A stretch of DNA of 64,000 bases from Leclercia sp. AS011 (GCF_037152535.1 NZ_JBBCMA010000001.1:2170001-2234000); one strand, 5' to 3'. Counted from the stretch's first letter, positions 1-10,775 are shown. Program-made: numbers and translations. Notes: generated by a model not told the origin, from the letters alone.

Positions 1-2
1 GA

Positions 3-1061
3 TCAGGTAGTGATCGACACGCTCTTGATCTGAGCGTAGAGCCAGAGGCCAGGTTTGATCCCCAGTTCATCCCTGGCCCACGGGCTGATGCGCGCCCACA
101 GCGTGCGGCTGCCAATTTCCAGCTGGACCTCAACCTGGCCGTTATCGTCGTAACACTGGGCCACTTTGGCGCGCAGAATGTTACGGATACTGCTCTGTAG
201 CGGCGGCTGGAGTACCAGCGACACATCTGACGCCTGAATACGGATGCGCAGGTTGGTATGCAGGGGTTTATCCAGCTTGTTGACCCAGACATGCTGATCG
301 CCAATGGCCAGCGCGGTCATGGCGTAGTGCGGATGGTGCTCCAGCACGCTCACCTTCAGAATGCTGCTCTGCTGCTCCTGCGGCAGCCACGGGTGCATTA
401 CGCTGCTGCCCCACACCTCTTCCAGATTACCGAACGCTTTCACGCTGCCGTTTTCCAGCACCAGCACCTTATCGGCCAGATGCAGGATCTCATCCAGCGA
501 GTGGCTGACGTACAGCATCGGAATATTGATTTCGCGCGCCAGGCGCTGCAGATACGGCAGCAGCTCACGCTTGCGGGGAATATCGAGCGAGGCCAGGGGT
601 TCATCCAGCAGCAGCAGCTCCGGGGCGGTGAGTAACGCCCGGCCTATCGCCACGCGCTGCTTTTCCCCACCCGAGAGGGAGGACGGCAGCCGATCAAGCA
701 GGTGTTCAATGCCCAGCAGCGCCACCAGCTTATCGAACTGCCCGGCCATGCTTTTCGCCATGCCGTACCGCAGGTTGCCCAGCACCTTATAGTGCGGAAA
801 CAGCCGCGCATCCTGGAAGACATAGCCGATCCGGCGCTTTTCCGGTGCCAGATAAATGCGTTTTTCGACGTCGTTCAGCACCCGATCGTTAAGCACGATC
901 CGCCCGGACTGGGGCCGGGTCAGGCCGCTTATCGCGTTGATCAGCGATGTCTTCCCCGCGCCGGAGACGCCAAAAATGGCGGTGATCCCGCTGGCGGGCA
1001 GGGTTTCGTTGAGGGTCAGGCAATGCTCGCCCAGGGTCTGGGTAAAATTGAGTTCCAGCAT
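3..1061 (-). CDS. modC: Molybdate ABC transporter ATP-binding protein ModC
   Basis: ATPase subunit that powers molybdate import through ModB from periplasmic ModA. The 352 residues match the usual ModC length and the stop codon lies just inside the window, so the gene is complete. Visible motifs are Walker A (GVSGAGKT, residues 31-38), the ABC signature LSGGEKQR (129-136) and Walker B LLLLDEP (149-155). The C-terminal part, roughly 290-352, fits the molybdate-binding Mop domain typical of ModC. It is the last gene of modABC, two bases after modB. Regulation should come from the ModE site upstream of modA. Confidence 0.97.
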   Translation of the reverse strand: MLELNFTQTLGEHCLTLNETLPASGITAIFGVSGAGKTSLINAISGLTRPQSGRIVLNDRVLNDVEKRIYLAPEKRRIGYVFQDARLFPHYKVLGNLRYGMAKSMAGQFDKLVALLGIEHLLDRLPSSLSGGEKQRVAIGRALLTAPELLLLDEPLASLDIPRKRELLPYLQRLAREINIPMLYVSHSLDEILHLADKVLVLENGSVKAFGNLEEVWGSSVMHPWLPQEQQSSILKVSVLEHHPHYAMTALAIGDQHVWVNKLDKPLHTNLRIRIQASDVSLVLQPPLQSSIRNILRAKVAQCYDDNGQVEVQLEIGSRTLWARISPWARDELGIKPGLWLYAQIKSVSITT

Positions 1062-1063
1062 GG

Positions 1064-1753
1064 TCAGTTCCCCATCCGTTCACGGCTCAGGCGGGCCAGC
1101 CATTCCGACACCAGCAGCGACACCATCGCCAGCACAATGGAGATAATGCAAAGCCGCGCGGCGGCCCCTTCGCCACCGGGGGTCTGGATCAGGGTATACA
1201 TCGCCGACGGGATAGTCCGCGTTTCGCCGGGGATGTTAGAGACAAAGGTAATGGTTGCGCCAAACTCGCCCAGCGAGCGGGCAAAGGCCAGCACGGTGCC
1301 GACAATAATGCCCGGCAGCGTCAGGGGAAGCGTGATGGTCATGAAGACGCGCCAGCGCCCGGCACCGAGCGTGCGGGCGGCCTGTTCGAGCTTCATGTCG
1401 ACCCCTTCCAGCGCCAGGCGGATCGCCCGCACCATCAGCGGGAAGGACATCACCGCCGCCGCCAGCACCGCCCCGCGCCAGCTGAAGGCAAAGCTGAGGC
1501 CGAACCACTCGTACAGACGTTCACCGATAAACCCGCGACGCCCCATGGCGATGAGCAGCAGATAACCGACCACCACCGGCGGCAGCACCAGCGGCAAATG
1601 CAACACACTGTCGAGGAGCGCTTTGCCGGGAAACTTACAGCGAACCAGTAACCAGGCGAAGAAGATCCCAAAGGGCAAACTACATGCAACCGCGAGGGAA
1701 GAGACTTTCAGGCTCAGCAGCACGGCCTGCCATTCGGGATCGGTCAATATCAT
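1064..1753 (-). CDS. modB: Molybdate ABC transporter permease ModB
   Basis: Inner-membrane permease of the molybdate transporter, 229 residues with several hydrophobic spans. The cytoplasmic EAA-type coupling loop is visible around [15 protein letters not shown], followed by the TLPLTLPGI segment, as in binding-protein-dependent permeases. Its start overlaps the modA stop by four bases (ATGA arrangement), which indicates translational coupling. modC follows directly. Confidence 0.97.
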   Translation of the reverse strand: MILTDPEWQAVLLSLKVSSLAVACSLPFGIFFAWLLVRCKFPGKALLDSVLHLPLVLPPVVVGYLLLIAMGRRGFIGERLYEWFGLSFAFSWRGAVLAAAVMSFPLMVRAIRLALEGVDMKLEQAARTLGAGRWRVFMTITLPLTLPGIIVGTVLAFARSLGEFGATITFVSNIPGETRTIPSAMYTLIQTPGGEGAAARLCIISIVLAMVSLLVSEWLARLSRERMGN

Positions 1754-2526
1754 TCGTGAGTCGTAAATCCGTAACGTTTAAAGATTGCCGACGCCTGCGG
1801 CCCCTTCAGATAATCGTAAAAGGCGCTGACGGTGGCGTTTTTATGTCCATCGACGATGGCAACAGGATATTCCACTTTCTTATGGGAGTCTTCCGGGAAG
1901 GTGCCCACCACTTTCACCCCTTTTCCGGCGACCGCATCGGAACCGTAGACGATCCCCAGCGGCGCTTCGTTGCGCTCAACCAGCGCAAGGGCACCACGCA
2001 CGTCTTCCGCCGGTGCCAGTTTAGCTGACAGCGTCTCCCAGGCACCCAGCTTCTGCAGCGCCTCTTTGGCATAAATGCCCGCCGGCACGTGTTCCGGATC
2101 GCCCACCGCCAGACGCCCCTCTTTCAGCAGGCTGGTCCAGTTGGTCTCTTTACTGATGGCAATCTCGCCCTGGGTACTCTCTTTCGGTGCCACGACCACC
2201 AGGCTGTTGCCCAGCAGGGTTTCCCGGCTGGCGGTATCCATCGTTTTTTTCTCGACGGCGTAATCCATCCACTTCTGATCGGCAGAGATAAACAGATCGG
2301 CAGGTGCGCCTGCTTCAATCTGACGCGCCAGGGTCGAGGAAGAGGCAAAGGACGACACCACCTCGACGTTTTTCTCTTTCTTATACTCCGCCGCAATATC
2401 CTGCATCGCGTTGGTCAGGGATGCCGCCGCGAAGACGGTAATTTTGCCTTCATCCGCCAGGGCATGCCCGGTCAGAGTGAGCGTCAGCGTTGCCCCTGCG
2501 AAAAGGCGTAACCATGTACGTGCCAT
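1750..2526 (-). CDS. modA: Periplasmic molybdate-binding protein ModA
   Basis: High-affinity molybdate/tungstate-binding protein, 258 residues. The N-terminus is a classical signal peptide (basic MARTWLR, hydrophobic core, likely cleavage after the ALA at residues 22-24). The mature part begins with the family-typical KITVFAAASLTNAMQDIA segment, where backbone and serine groups hold the oxyanion. It is the first gene of modABC, and a perfect ModE-type inverted repeat lies 19 bases upstream of the start codon. Confidence 0.97.
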   Translation of the reverse strand: MARTWLRLFAGATLTLTLTGHALADEGKITVFAAASLTNAMQDIAAEYKKEKNVEVVSSFASSSTLARQIEAGAPADLFISADQKWMDYAVEKKTMDTASRETLLGNSLVVVAPKESTQGEIAISKETNWTSLLKEGRLAVGDPEHVPAGIYAKEALQKLGAWETLSAKLAPAEDVRGALALVERNEAPLGIVYGSDAVAGKGVKVVGTFPEDSHKKVEYPVAIVDGHKNATVSAFYDYLKGPQASAIFKRYGFTTHE

Positions 2527-2544
2527 TTTAACTCCTTTTGAGTT

Positions 2545-2570
2545 TCGTTATATACGATGCAATATAACGA
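2545..2570 (-). promoter_or_regulatory. ModE operator upstream of modABC
   Basis: Perfect inverted repeat with nine-base arms (TCGTTATAT and ATATAACGA) around an eight-base centre. This agrees with the known ModE consensus of TAT-rich arms ending in CG-A. Molybdate-loaded ModE, encoded at 2983-3771, is expected to repress modABC here. Confidence 0.85.
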
Positions 2571-2669
2571 TAACCCCAGGGTTTTCCCAGCGCTAAATGG
2601 TACCGATGCGGGAGTAGATCAAATTGATGCCATAAATGATATCGGCGCGGGAGGGGGAAACTTGAGAGC

Positions 2670-2698
2670 AAAACGCCCGGTGGAACCGGGCGTTTTTA
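2670..2698 (-). terminator. Terminator of acrZ
   Basis: GC-rich hairpin (ACGCCCGG / CCGGGCGT, five-base loop) directly after the acrZ stop. On the minus strand it runs into TTTT. It separates acrZ from the modA promoter. Confidence 0.7.
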
Positions 2699-2705
2699 AA
2701 GGGAT

Positions 2706-2855
2706 TTAATGCTGTTTTTTCGGCTGTTTTCTGTGGCCGATATTGGAAAAGATGTTAAACACCTCACCCAGGCCGTAGATGGCACCGAGGATGATAGCCA
2801 TCACCACTGGCACCATGATCACGGCGAATACCAGACTTTTCAGCAACTCTAACAT
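2706..2855 (-). CDS. acrZ: AcrAB-TolC efflux pump accessory peptide AcrZ
   Basis: Small single-span inner-membrane protein of 49 residues that binds AcrB and tunes substrate export. The start was placed at the internal methionine giving [12 protein letters not shown], because that length and sequence match AcrZ. A longer upstream frame is not supported. A hydrophobic helix (about residues 8-28) is followed by a basic, lysine/histidine-rich tail. It lies between modABC and divergent modE, as in related enterics. Confidence 0.93.
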   Translation of the reverse strand: MLELLKSLVFAVIMVPVVMAIILGAIYGLGEVFNIFSNIGHRKQPKKQH

Positions 2856-2982
2856 GGCTTTCTCCAGACAATGTGAATGCCTTATTCTAACCGGAAAAGC
2901 GAGAAATACATCCCCTTTTGTGCGGTACAGTTTGCGCCCCGAACGAATTACGTCACAATAACCCTTTTGCCAGGACATTGTT

Positions 2983-3771
2983 ATGCAGGCCGAAATTCTC
3001 CTCACCCTACGTCTCCAGCAAAAATTGTTTGCCGATCCTCGCCGCATCGCCCTGCTCAAACAGATTGCGCAAACCGGCTCTATCAGTCAGGGGGCAAAGA
3101 ATGCCGGCATTAGCTATAAAAGCGCCTGGGATGCCATCAATGAGATGAATACCCTCAGCGAGCAGACGCTGGTCGATCGCGCGACAGGCGGTAAAGGTGG
3201 CGGCGGTGCGATCTTGACACGCTACGGTCAGCGGCTGATCCAGCTCTATGATCTGCTGGCGCAAATCCAGCAGAAAGCCTTCGATGTGTTAAGCGACGAC
3301 GACGCTCTGCCGCTGGACAGCCTGCTCGGTGCCATCTCGCGTTTCTCCTTGCAGACCAGCGCCCGCAACCAGTGGTTTGGCACGATCACCGCCCGCGATG
3401 ACGATCGCGTCCAGCAGCATGTAGATGTATTGCTCGCCGACGGCACCACCCGTCTGAAAGTGGCCCTCACCGCCCGGAGCGGCGAACGGCTGGGGCTGGA
3501 TGAGGGCAAAGAGGTGCTGGTGCTGCTGAAGGCTCCTTGGGTCAGCATCACTCAGGACAGAGAAACGGCGAACCAGGCGGATAACCAACTGCCGGGGATC
3601 ATCAACCATATCGATCGCGGCGACGAGCAGTGTGAAGTGCTGATGACCCTCCCCGATGGCCAGACGCTGTGCGCTACCCTGCCTGTGGCCCAGAGTCAGG
3701 GTTTAGAAGAAGGTGCTGAGGCGACCGCATATTTTAATGCTGACCGGGTGATTATCGCCACGTTGTGCTAA
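2983..3771 (+). CDS. modE: Molybdate-responsive transcriptional regulator ModE
   Basis: Dimeric molybdate sensor, 262 residues. The N-terminal third is a winged helix-turn-helix of the LysR-like ModE type ([21 protein letters not shown] with the following recognition helix). The C-terminal half carries two Mop-like molybdate-binding repeats. It represses modABC and activates molybdoenzyme genes in relatives. It is transcribed away from acrZ-modABC and is followed 67 bases later by modF. Confidence 0.96.
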   Translation: MQAEILLTLRLQQKLFADPRRIALLKQIAQTGSISQGAKNAGISYKSAWDAINEMNTLSEQTLVDRATGGKGGGGAILTRYGQRLIQLYDLLAQIQQKAFDVLSDDDALPLDSLLGAISRFSLQTSARNQWFGTITARDDDRVQQHVDVLLADGTTRLKVALTARSGERLGLDEGKEVLVLLKAPWVSITQDRETANQADNQLPGIINHIDRGDEQCEVLMTLPDGQTLCATLPVAQSQGLEEGAEATAYFNADRVIIATLC

Positions 3772-3838
3772 GCGCATTGACATTCGCCCCGACAGTGCGT
3801 ATCCCTGATGCTTATTGCTGCAAAAAATGGGATAAATC

Positions 3839-5308
3839 ATGTCATCATTGCAAATTTCGCAAGGCACGTTTCGTCTTAGCGATACCCGAACGCTCCAGCT
3901 CGCGGATTTTACGCTCAATGCCGGTGAAAGCTGGGCGTTCGTTGGCAGTAACGGCAGCGGCAAGTCTGCCCTCGCCCGGGCACTGGCCGGGGAGCTGACG
4001 CTGCTGAAGGGCGAACGCCAGAGCACGTTTACTCGCCTGACCCGCCTCTCCTTTGAACAGCTGCAAAAACTGGTCAGCGACGAGTGGCAGCGCAACAACA
4101 CCGACCTCCTCAGCCCCGGCGAAGAGGACACCGGCCGCACCGCCGCCGAAATCATCCAGGATGAGATCAAAGACGAGGCCCGCTGCCACCAGCTGGCGGA
4201 ACAGTTCGGCATCGCTCATCTGCTGGAGCGACGCTTTAAATATCTCTCGACCGGCGAAACCCGCAAAACGCTGCTGTGCCAGGCCCTGATGGCCGAACCC
4301 GAGCTGCTGATCCTTGATGAGCCTTTCGATGGCCTCGATGTCAAATCGCGCGCGCAGCTGGCGGACCTGCTGGCCTCGCTCAATCAGCAGGGTTACACCC
4401 TGGTGCTGGTCCTGAACCGTTTTGACGAGATCCCCGATTTTGTGCAGAACGCCGGGGTGCTGGCCGATTGCAGCCTGACGGCGGTGGGCGAAAAAGCGGC
4501 CCTGCTGAAGCAGGCCCTGATTGCCCAGCTGGCGCACAGTGAGAAACTGAACGGCGTGACTCTGCCCGAACCGGATGCGCCCTCTGTGCGCCATGCGCTG
4601 CCGCAGGATCAGCCGCGGATTGTGCTTAATGACGGCGTGGTGTCCTATGACGATCGTCCGATCCTTGACCATCTGAGCTGGACGGTGAATCCCGGCGAGC
4701 ACTGGCAGATTGTCGGCCCTAACGGCGCCGGGAAATCGACCCTGCTGAGCCTGATTACCGGCGATCATCCTCAGGGCTATAGCAACGATCTCACCCTCTT
4801 TGGCCGCCGTCGCGGCAGCGGCGAAACCATCTGGGATATCAAAAAGCACATCGGCTACGTCAGCAGCAGCCTGCACCTTGACTACCGGGTCAGCACCACA
4901 GTGCGCAACGTGATTCTGTCGGGGTATTTCGACTCCATCGGGATTTATCAGGCGGTTTCAGACAAGCAGCACAAGCTGGCGCAGCAGTGGCTGGATATCC
5001 TTGGGATGGATAACCGGGTTGCGGATGCCCCCTTCAGCAGCCTGTCGTGGGGCCAGCAGCGGCTGGCGCTGATCGTGCGCGCGCTGGTGAAACATCCGAC
5101 CCTGCTGATCCTCGACGAGCCTTTGCAGGGGCTGGATCCGCTTAACCGTCAGCTGATTCGCCGCTTTGTGGATGTGCTGATTAGCGAAGGGGAAACCCAA
5201 CTGCTGTTTGTCTCCCACCATGCGGAAGATGCCCCCGCCTGTATTACCCACCGCCTGGAGTTCGTCGCCGACGGCGAGCGCTACCGCTACCAGACGGGCC
5301 GGGTCTGA
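3839..5308 (+). CDS. modF: Tandem ATPase ModF, molybdate-linked ABC protein
   Basis: 489-residue protein with two fused ABC ATPase domains. The first Walker A is GSNGSGKS (residues 36-43) and the second is GPNGAGKS in the C-terminal half. Each half also has a Walker B (LLILDEP) and a signature region. There are no membrane spans. ModF is co-transcribed with modE in enterics but its precise role in molybdate handling is not settled. It ends at a strong intrinsic terminator. Confidence 0.93.
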   Translation: MSSLQISQGTFRLSDTRTLQLADFTLNAGESWAFVGSNGSGKSALARALAGELTLLKGERQSTFTRLTRLSFEQLQKLVSDEWQRNNTDLLSPGEEDTGRTAAEIIQDEIKDEARCHQLAEQFGIAHLLERRFKYLSTGETRKTLLCQALMAEPELLILDEPFDGLDVKSRAQLADLLASLNQQGYTLVLVLNRFDEIPDFVQNAGVLADCSLTAVGEKAALLKQALIAQLAHSEKLNGVTLPEPDAPSVRHALPQDQPRIVLNDGVVSYDDRPILDHLSWTVNPGEHWQIVGPNGAGKSTLLSLITGDHPQGYSNDLTLFGRRRGSGETIWDIKKHIGYVSSSLHLDYRVSTTVRNVILSGYFDSIGIYQAVSDKQHKLAQQWLDILGMDNRVADAPFSSLSWGQQRLALIVRALVKHPTLLILDEPLQGLDPLNRQLIRRFVDVLISEGETQLLFVSHHAEDAPACITHRLEFVADGERYRYQTGRV

Positions 5309-5316
5309 CATCCTGA

Positions 5317-5340
5317 CGGGGGCCTCGCCCCCGCTTTTTT
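5317..5340 (+). terminator. modEF intrinsic terminator
   Basis: Seven-base-pair GC stem (CGGGGGC / GCCCCCG) with a CTC loop, followed by six T residues, nine bases after the modF stop. Confidence 0.9.
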
Positions 5341-5419
5341 CGGATAACCTGCAACATCCCTGACCGGACGCTTTGATTTACAATCCTTTTTTAGCCGGAG
5401 AGCAGCTGCGTTTTATCCA

Positions 5420-5513
5420 GTGTAAACGATTCCACTATTTTATCCCATGTCACACTTTCCTGCTCTCTGTTATGCTAGGATTATCTCATACCATAAGCCT
5501 AATGGAGCGAAAA
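5420..5513 (+). promoter_or_regulatory. gal operon promoter region with GalR/GalS and CRP sites
   Basis: The external GalR operator is GTGTAAACGATTCCAC at 5420-5435. A CRP half-site TGTCACA follows at 5448-5454. Overlapping -10 elements are seen at TATGCT (5471-5476, P2-like) and TAGGAT (5476-5481, P1-like). The SD-like GGAG precedes the galE ATG. A second, internal operator lies inside galE at 5533-5548. The layout is the same as in the E. coli gal operon, where two operators allow repression by DNA looping. Confidence 0.85.
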
Positions 5514-6530
5514 ATGCGAGTTCTGGTAACAGGTGGTAGCGGTTACATAGGAAGTCATACCTGTGTGCAACTGCTGCAAAACGGCCACGACGTCATCATC
5601 CTCGATAACCTGTGCAACAGTAAGCGCAGCGTGCTGCCGGTCATGGAACGCCTGGCCGGTAAACAGCCTGCCTTTGTTGAAGGCGATATTCGTAACGAAG
5701 CGCTGATGACTGAGATCCTCCACGATCACGCCATTGACGCGGTGATCCACTTCGCTGGGCTGAAAGCCGTCGGCGAGTCGGTGTCGAAACCGCTGGAGTA
5801 TTACGACAACAACGTCAACGGTACGCTGCGTCTGGTCTCCGCCATGCGCGCGGCGGGCGTGAAGAACTTCATCTTCAGCTCCTCCGCCACCGTCTATGGC
5901 GACCAGCCACAAATCCCTTATGCCGAAAGCTTCCCGACTGGGACGCCGCAAAGCCCGTACGGCAAAAGCAAGCTGATGGTGGAACAGATCCTCACCGACC
6001 TGCAAAAAGCCCAGCCGGACTGGAGCATCGCCCTGCTCCGCTACTTCAACCCGGTGGGTGCGCATCCGTCAGGGGATATGGGCGAAGATCCGCAGGGTAT
6101 TCCGAATAACCTGATGCCGTACATTGCCCAGGTGGCAGTGGGCCGTCGTGATTCGCTGGCGGTATTTGGCAACGACTACCCGACTCCGGACGGTACCGGC
6201 GTGCGCGACTACATTCATGTGATGGATCTCGCCGATGGACACGTGGCGGCCATGCAGCAGCTGGCGGATAAACCTGGGGTGCATATTTATAACCTCGGCG
6301 CAGGCGTCGGCAGCAGCGTGCTGGATGTGGTTAATGCCTTCAGCGCTGCCTGCGGTAAACCGGTGAGCTATCACTTTGCCCCGCGTCGCGACGGCGATCT
6401 GCCCGCCTACTGGGCGGATGCCACCAAGGCTGAGAAAGAGCTTAACTGGCGTGTTTCGCGCACGCTCGATGAAATGGCACAGGATACCTGGCGCTGGCAG
6501 TCTCGCCACCCGCAGGGTTACCCGGACTAA
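5514..6530 (+). CDS. galE: UDP-glucose 4-epimerase GalE
   Basis: Interconverts UDP-galactose and UDP-glucose in the Leloir pathway, using tightly bound NAD. The start at ATGCGAGTT gives 338 residues, the family length, and sits seven bases behind a GGAG. Longer in-frame extensions run back through the promoter and are rejected. The Rossmann glycine motif GGSGYIG is at residues 7-13. The short-chain dehydrogenase pair SSSATVYG and YGKSK supplies the catalytic Ser/Tyr/Lys. First gene of galETKM. The internal GalR operator lies within its first 12 codons. Confidence 0.97.
   Translation: MRVLVTGGSGYIGSHTCVQLLQNGHDVIILDNLCNSKRSVLPVMERLAGKQPAFVEGDIRNEALMTEILHDHAIDAVIHFAGLKAVGESVSKPLEYYDNNVNGTLRLVSAMRAAGVKNFIFSSSATVYGDQPQIPYAESFPTGTPQSPYGKSKLMVEQILTDLQKAQPDWSIALLRYFNPVGAHPSGDMGEDPQGIPNNLMPYIAQVAVGRRDSLAVFGNDYPTPDGTGVRDYIHVMDLADGHVAAMQQLADKPGVHIYNLGAGVGSSVLDVVNAFSAACGKPVSYHFAPRRDGDLPAYWADATKAEKELNWRVSRTLDEMAQDTWRWQSRHPQGYPD
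5533..5548 (+). promoter_or_regulatory. Internal gal operator (GalR/GalS site)
   Basis: GTGGTAGCGGTTACAT inside the galE coding sequence. It matches the known internal operator of the E. coli gal operon in sequence and spacing (about 113 bases from the external operator). Confidence 0.75.
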
Positions 6531-6539
6531 GGATCTGTC

Positions 6540-7586
6540 ATGACCCAATTTAACCCCGTCGATCACCCACATCGTCGTTTCAATCCGTTAACCGGGCAGT
6601 GGATCCTGGTCTCTCCGCATCGCGCCAAGCGCCCCTGGCAGGGGGCGCAGGAGACGCCTGCTAAGCAGACGCTGCCGCAGCACGATCCGGACTGTTTCCT
6701 CTGTCCGGGGAATACCCGCGTCACCGGGGATATCAACCCCGATTACAAAGGTACCTTCGTTTTCACCAACGACTTTGCAGCCCTGATGACCGACACGCCA
6801 GACGCGCCGCAGAGTGACGATCCGCTCCTGCGCTGCGAAAGCGCCCGCGGCACCAGCCGGGTGATCTGCTTCTCGCCGGATCACAGTAAAACCCTGCCGG
6901 AACTGAGCGTTGAAGCCCTGACCGAGGTAGTGAAAACCTGGCAGGAACAGACCGCCGAACTGGGGCAGAGCTATCCCTGGGTGCAGGTCTTCGAGAACAA
7001 AGGCGCGGCGATGGGCTGCTCCAACCCGCATCCGCACGGCCAGGTGTGGGCCAACAGCTTTATGCCTAACGAAGTGGAGCGGGAAGATCGCCTGCAAAAA
7101 GCCTATTTCGCTGAGCATCAGTCGCCGATGCTGCTGGACTATGTTCAGCGCGAGCTGGCCGACGGTAGCCGCACCGTGGTGGAGACCGAACACTGGTTAG
7201 CCGTGGTGCCGTACTGGGCGGCGTGGCCGTTCGAAACCCTGCTGCTGCCGAAAGCCCAGGTTCTGCGGATCACCGATCTGAGCGAAGCCCAGCGCAGCGA
7301 TCTGGCTCTGGCGCTGAAAAAACTGACCAGCCGTTACGACAACCTGTTCCAGTGCTCTTTCCCGTACTCCATGGGCTGGCACGGCGCGCCCTTTAATGGC
7401 GAAGAGAATCAACACTGGCAGCTGCACGCCCACTTTTATCCGCCGCTGCTGCGCTCCGCGACCGTACGTAAATTTATGGTCGGCTACGAGATGCTGGCGG
7501 AAACCCAGCGTGACCTGACGGCGGAACAGGCCGCAGAGCGTCTGCGTGCCGTGAGTGATGTCCATTTTCGCGAATCCGGAGAATAA
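6540..7586 (+). CDS. galT: Galactose-1-phosphate uridylyltransferase GalT
   Basis: Transfers UMP from UDP-glucose to galactose-1-phosphate through a uridylyl-histidine intermediate. 348 residues, as in E. coli. The active-site HPH motif is visible in NPHPHGQVW, and the zinc ligands in CFLCPGN near the N-terminus. It starts nine bases after galE and ends two bases before galK, so the four gal genes form one tight operon. Confidence 0.97.
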   Translation: MTQFNPVDHPHRRFNPLTGQWILVSPHRAKRPWQGAQETPAKQTLPQHDPDCFLCPGNTRVTGDINPDYKGTFVFTNDFAALMTDTPDAPQSDDPLLRCESARGTSRVICFSPDHSKTLPELSVEALTEVVKTWQEQTAELGQSYPWVQVFENKGAAMGCSNPHPHGQVWANSFMPNEVEREDRLQKAYFAEHQSPMLLDYVQRELADGSRTVVETEHWLAVVPYWAAWPFETLLLPKAQVLRITDLSEAQRSDLALALKKLTSRYDNLFQCSFPYSMGWHGAPFNGEENQHWQLHAHFYPPLLRSATVRKFMVGYEMLAETQRDLTAEQAAERLRAVSDVHFRESGE

Positions 7587-7588
7587 CA

Positions 7589-8737
7589 ATGAGTCTGAAA
7601 GATAAAACCCACGCCCTGTTTGCTGAAAAGTTCGGCTACCCTGCCACTCACGCTATTCAGGCTCCAGGCCGCGTTAACCTGATCGGCGAGCACACCGATT
7701 ATAACGATGGTTTCGTCCTGCCCTGCGCCATTGATTACCAGACGGTGATCAGCTGCGCGAAACGCGACGACCGCAAAGTGCGCGTACTGGCGGCCGATTA
7801 CGACAACCAGATCGACGAGTTTTCGCTGGATGCGCCTGTGGTTCAGCACGACAGCCAGCAGTGGTCGAACTACGTTCGCGGCGTGGTGAAACACCTGCAG
7901 AAGCGCAATAAAAACTTCGGCGGCGCGGATCTGGTGATCAGCGGCAACGTGCCGCAGGGCGCAGGGCTGAGCTCCTCCGCCTCGCTGGAAGTGGCGGTCG
8001 GTACCGTCTTCCAGCAGCTGTATCATCTGCCGTTGGACGGCGCGCAGATCGCTCTTAACGGCCAGGAAGCGGAGAACCAGTTCGTCGGCTGTAACTGCGG
8101 CATCATGGATCAGCTGATTTCGGCGCTGGGCAAAAAAGGCCACGCGCTGCTGATCGACTGCCGCTCGCTGGGCACCAAAGCGGTCAGCCTGCCAAAAGGC
8201 GCGGCGGTGATCATCATTAACAGTAATTTCAAACGCACTCTGGTGGGCAGCGAGTACAACACCCGCCGCGAACAGTGTGAAACCGGCGCGCGCTTCTTCC
8301 AGCAGTCCGCGCTGCGTGACGTCTCGCTCACCGAGTTCAATAAAGTGGCCCACGAGCTGGATCCGGTGGTGGCGAAACGCGTGCGTCACGTCCTGACCGA
8401 AAACGCCCGTACCGTGGAAGCGGCAACCGCGCTGGAAAAAGGCGATCTGCGCCGGATGGGCGAGCTGATGGCCGAGTCCCATGCCTCCATGCGCGATGAC
8501 TTCGAAATCACCGTCCCGCAGATCGACACCCTGGTGGAGATTGTTAAAGCGGCGATTGGCCAACAGGGCGGCGTGCGTATGACCGGGGGCGGCTTCGGCG
8601 GCTGCGTAGTGGCGCTGGTGCCGGAGGCGTTAGTCCCGGTAGTTCAGCAAGCGGTTGAGCAGCAGTATGAAGCCAAAACCGGCATCAAAGAGACCTTCTA
8701 TGTTTGCAACGCCTCACAAGGAGCTGGCCAGTGCTAA
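7589..8737 (+). CDS. galK: Galactokinase GalK
   Basis: Phosphorylates alpha-D-galactose at C1 using ATP. 382 residues, GHMP kinase superfamily. The galactokinase signature [14 protein letters not shown] lies at residues 26-39, and the glycine/serine phosphate loop GAGLSSSAS near residue 125. The C-terminal GGGFGGC motif is also present. Its stop codon lies inside the galM start region, so the two are translationally coupled. Confidence 0.97.
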   Translation: MSLKDKTHALFAEKFGYPATHAIQAPGRVNLIGEHTDYNDGFVLPCAIDYQTVISCAKRDDRKVRVLAADYDNQIDEFSLDAPVVQHDSQQWSNYVRGVVKHLQKRNKNFGGADLVISGNVPQGAGLSSSASLEVAVGTVFQQLYHLPLDGAQIALNGQEAENQFVGCNCGIMDQLISALGKKGHALLIDCRSLGTKAVSLPKGAAVIIINSNFKRTLVGSEYNTRREQCETGARFFQQSALRDVSLTEFNKVAHELDPVVAKRVRHVLTENARTVEAATALEKGDLRRMGELMAESHASMRDDFEITVPQIDTLVEIVKAAIGQQGGVRMTGGGFGGCVVALVPEALVPVVQQAVEQQYEAKTGIKETFYVCNASQGAGQC

Positions 8738-9771
8738 ACGAAACCCCTGTTCTCGCCCCTGACGGCCTGCCGTACCGCCTGTTAACCCTGCGCAACGGCG
8801 CGGGGATGGTGGTGACGCTCATGGACTGGGGCGCTACGCTGCTTTCCGCCCGCGTCCCGATGCGCGACGGCAGCGTGCGTGAGACCCTGCTCGGCTGCGC
8901 ATCGCCTGAGCAATACCCTGAACAAACCGCGTTCCTTGGCGCGTCGGTGGGCCGTTATGCCAACCGCATCGCCAAAAGCCGCTTTGAGCTGGACGGCGTG
9001 GGCTATGCGCTGCTGCCAAGCCAGGGCGAAAACCAGCTGCATGGCGGCCCGGACGGCTTCGACAAGCGTCGCTGGCGCATTGCGCAGCAGAACGATAGCG
9101 AAGCGCTGCTGACTCTCCACTCCCCGGATGGCGATCAGGGCTTCCCCGGCAACTGCGAGACGAGCGTCCATTATCGCTTAACGGAAGATAACCGGATCGC
9201 CATTACCTACCGCGCCACGGTGGATAAGCCCTGCCCGGTCAACCTGACCAACCACGCTTACTTCAACCTCGACGGCGACTGCAGCGACGTGCGTAACCAC
9301 AGACTGCAACTTCTGGCCCTGCGCTATCTGCCAGTCGATGAAATGGGGATCCCGCAGGAAGGGTTGAAAGCGGTAGCAGACACCAGCTTTGATTTCCGCA
9401 CCACCAAAGCGATTGCCCAGGATTTCCTGGCGGATGACGATCAGCGCAAGGTGAAAGGTTACGATCATGCGTTCCTGCTCGATGCTCAGGGCGATCTGAG
9501 CCAGCCTGCGGCGCACCTGTGGTCTGCCGATGAAAAGCTGCAGATGACGGTCTACACCACCGCCCCTGCCCTGCAATTCTATTCCGGTAACTTCCTCGAC
9601 GGCACGCCGGCGCGGGAAGATGGTGAATACCGTGCCTGGCAAGGCCTGGCGCTGGAAAGCGAGTTTCTGCCGGACAGCCCGAACCACGCGGAATGGCCGC
9701 AGCCCGACTGCATTCTGCGCCCGGGGGAAGAGTACCTCAGCGTCACGGAATATCAGTTTACTGCGCAATAA
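8731..9771 (+). CDS. galM: Galactose mutarotase (aldose 1-epimerase) GalM
   Basis: Converts beta- to alpha-D-galactose for GalK. The start is taken as the GTG at 8731, which overlaps the last seven bases of galK and has AAGGAG seven bases upstream. This gives 346 residues beginning MLNETP, the family length. The ATG further upstream would add nine unrelated residues. The mutarotase motifs [21 protein letters not shown] and [12 protein letters not shown] are visible and hold the catalytic His and Glu. Confidence 0.95.
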   Translation: MLNETPVLAPDGLPYRLLTLRNGAGMVVTLMDWGATLLSARVPMRDGSVRETLLGCASPEQYPEQTAFLGASVGRYANRIAKSRFELDGVGYALLPSQGENQLHGGPDGFDKRRWRIAQQNDSEALLTLHSPDGDQGFPGNCETSVHYRLTEDNRIAITYRATVDKPCPVNLTNHAYFNLDGDCSDVRNHRLQLLALRYLPVDEMGIPQEGLKAVADTSFDFRTTKAIAQDFLADDDQRKVKGYDHAFLLDAQGDLSQPAAHLWSADEKLQMTVYTTAPALQFYSGNFLDGTPAREDGEYRAWQGLALESEFLPDSPNHAEWPQPDCILRPGEEYLSVTEYQFTAQ

Positions 9772-9776
9772 AAATT

Positions 9777-9803
9777 GGCCCTCCCACTGGAGGGCTTTTT
9801 TTT
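9777..9803 (+). terminator. galETKM terminator
   Basis: Hairpin GCCCTCC / GGAGGGC with a four-base loop, followed by eight T residues, six bases after the galM stop. Confidence 0.9.
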
Positions 9804-9934
9804 GCCCATCTTGCTGAAAATAGCGCCAGTTACGGACAAAATCACAACCCCTCATTCACAAGCATCTTACACTGCGACACTATTTTCGCTATGGTTAGGG
9901 TTAAGCGTTGCCCGCGGCTCAACCGCGGCAATAT

Positions 9935-9953
9935 AATGAGAATTGTTATCATT
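9935..9953 (+). promoter_or_regulatory. Fur box upstream of gpmA
   Basis: AATGAGAATTGTTATCATT matches the 19-base Fur consensus at most positions. It lies 30 bases before the gpmA start. Fur repression of gpmA is known in E. coli. Confidence 0.85.
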
Positions 9954-9983
9954 CAAATAATGCTTGTTCTGGAGGAGTAAAAT

Positions 9984-10736
9984 ATGGCTGTAACTAAGCT
10001 GGTTCTGGTACGTCATGGCGAAAGCCAGTGGAACAACGAAAACCGTTTTACCGGTTGGTATGATGTTGACCTGTCCGAGAAAGGCGTTGGCGAAGCGAAA
10101 GCGGCGGGTAAACTGCTGAAAGACGAAGGCTTCAGCTTCGATTTTGCGTATACCTCCGTGCTGAAACGTGCCATCCACACCCTGTGGAACGTGCTGGACG
10201 AACTGGATCAGGCCTGGCTGCCGGTTGAGAAATCCTGGAAACTGAACGAGCGTCACTACGGTGCGCTGCAGGGTCTGAACAAAGCAGAAACCGCAGAAAA
10301 ATACGGTGACGAGCAGGTTAAGCAGTGGCGTCGCGGCTTCGCGGTAACACCACCAGAGCTGACCAAAGATGACGAGCGCTACCCGGGCCACGACCCGCGT
10401 TACGCGAAACTGACCGATGCAGAACTGCCACAGACCGAAAGCCTGGCGCTGACCATCGATCGCGTTGTGCCTTACTGGAACGAAACCATCCTGCCACGCC
10501 TGAAAAGCGGCGAGCGCGTGATCATCGCGGCTCACGGTAACTCCCTGCGTGCGCTGGTGAAATACCTGGACAACATGGGCGAAGACGAAATCCTCGAACT
10601 GAACATCCCAACCGGCGTGCCGCTGGTATACGAGTTCGACGAAAACTTCAAACCAATCAAACACTACTATCTGGGTAACGCTGACGAAATCGCGGCTAAA
10701 GCGGCGGCCGTTGCGAACCAGGGTAAAGCCAAGTAA
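9984..10736 (+). CDS. gpmA: 2,3-bisphosphoglycerate-dependent phosphoglycerate mutase GpmA
   Basis: Interconverts 3- and 2-phosphoglycerate in glycolysis via a phosphohistidine. 250 residues. The histidine phosphatase motif RHGESQWN places the phosphorylated His at residue 11, and the second catalytic His is in AAHGNS. An SD (GGAGG) precedes the start by eight bases. Single-gene unit between a Fur box and a terminator that it shares with convergent aroG. Confidence 0.97.
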   Translation: MAVTKLVLVRHGESQWNNENRFTGWYDVDLSEKGVGEAKAAGKLLKDEGFSFDFAYTSVLKRAIHTLWNVLDELDQAWLPVEKSWKLNERHYGALQGLNKAETAEKYGDEQVKQWRRGFAVTPPELTKDDERYPGHDPRYAKLTDAELPQTESLALTIDRVVPYWNETILPRLKSGERVIIAAHGNSLRALVKYLDNMGEDEILELNIPTGVPLVYEFDENFKPIKHYYLGNADEIAAKAAAVANQGKAK

Positions 10737-10766
10737 TAAAAAAGCCCGGTCGCGATGACCGGGCCT
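10737..10766 (-). terminator. aroG terminator (minus strand)
   Basis: Hairpin GCCCGGTC / GACCGGGC with, on the minus strand, a T-run that reaches the gpmA stop region. It lies beyond the gpmA terminator hairpin as seen from aroG. Confidence 0.8.
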
Positions 10767-10775
10767 TAGGTTCTG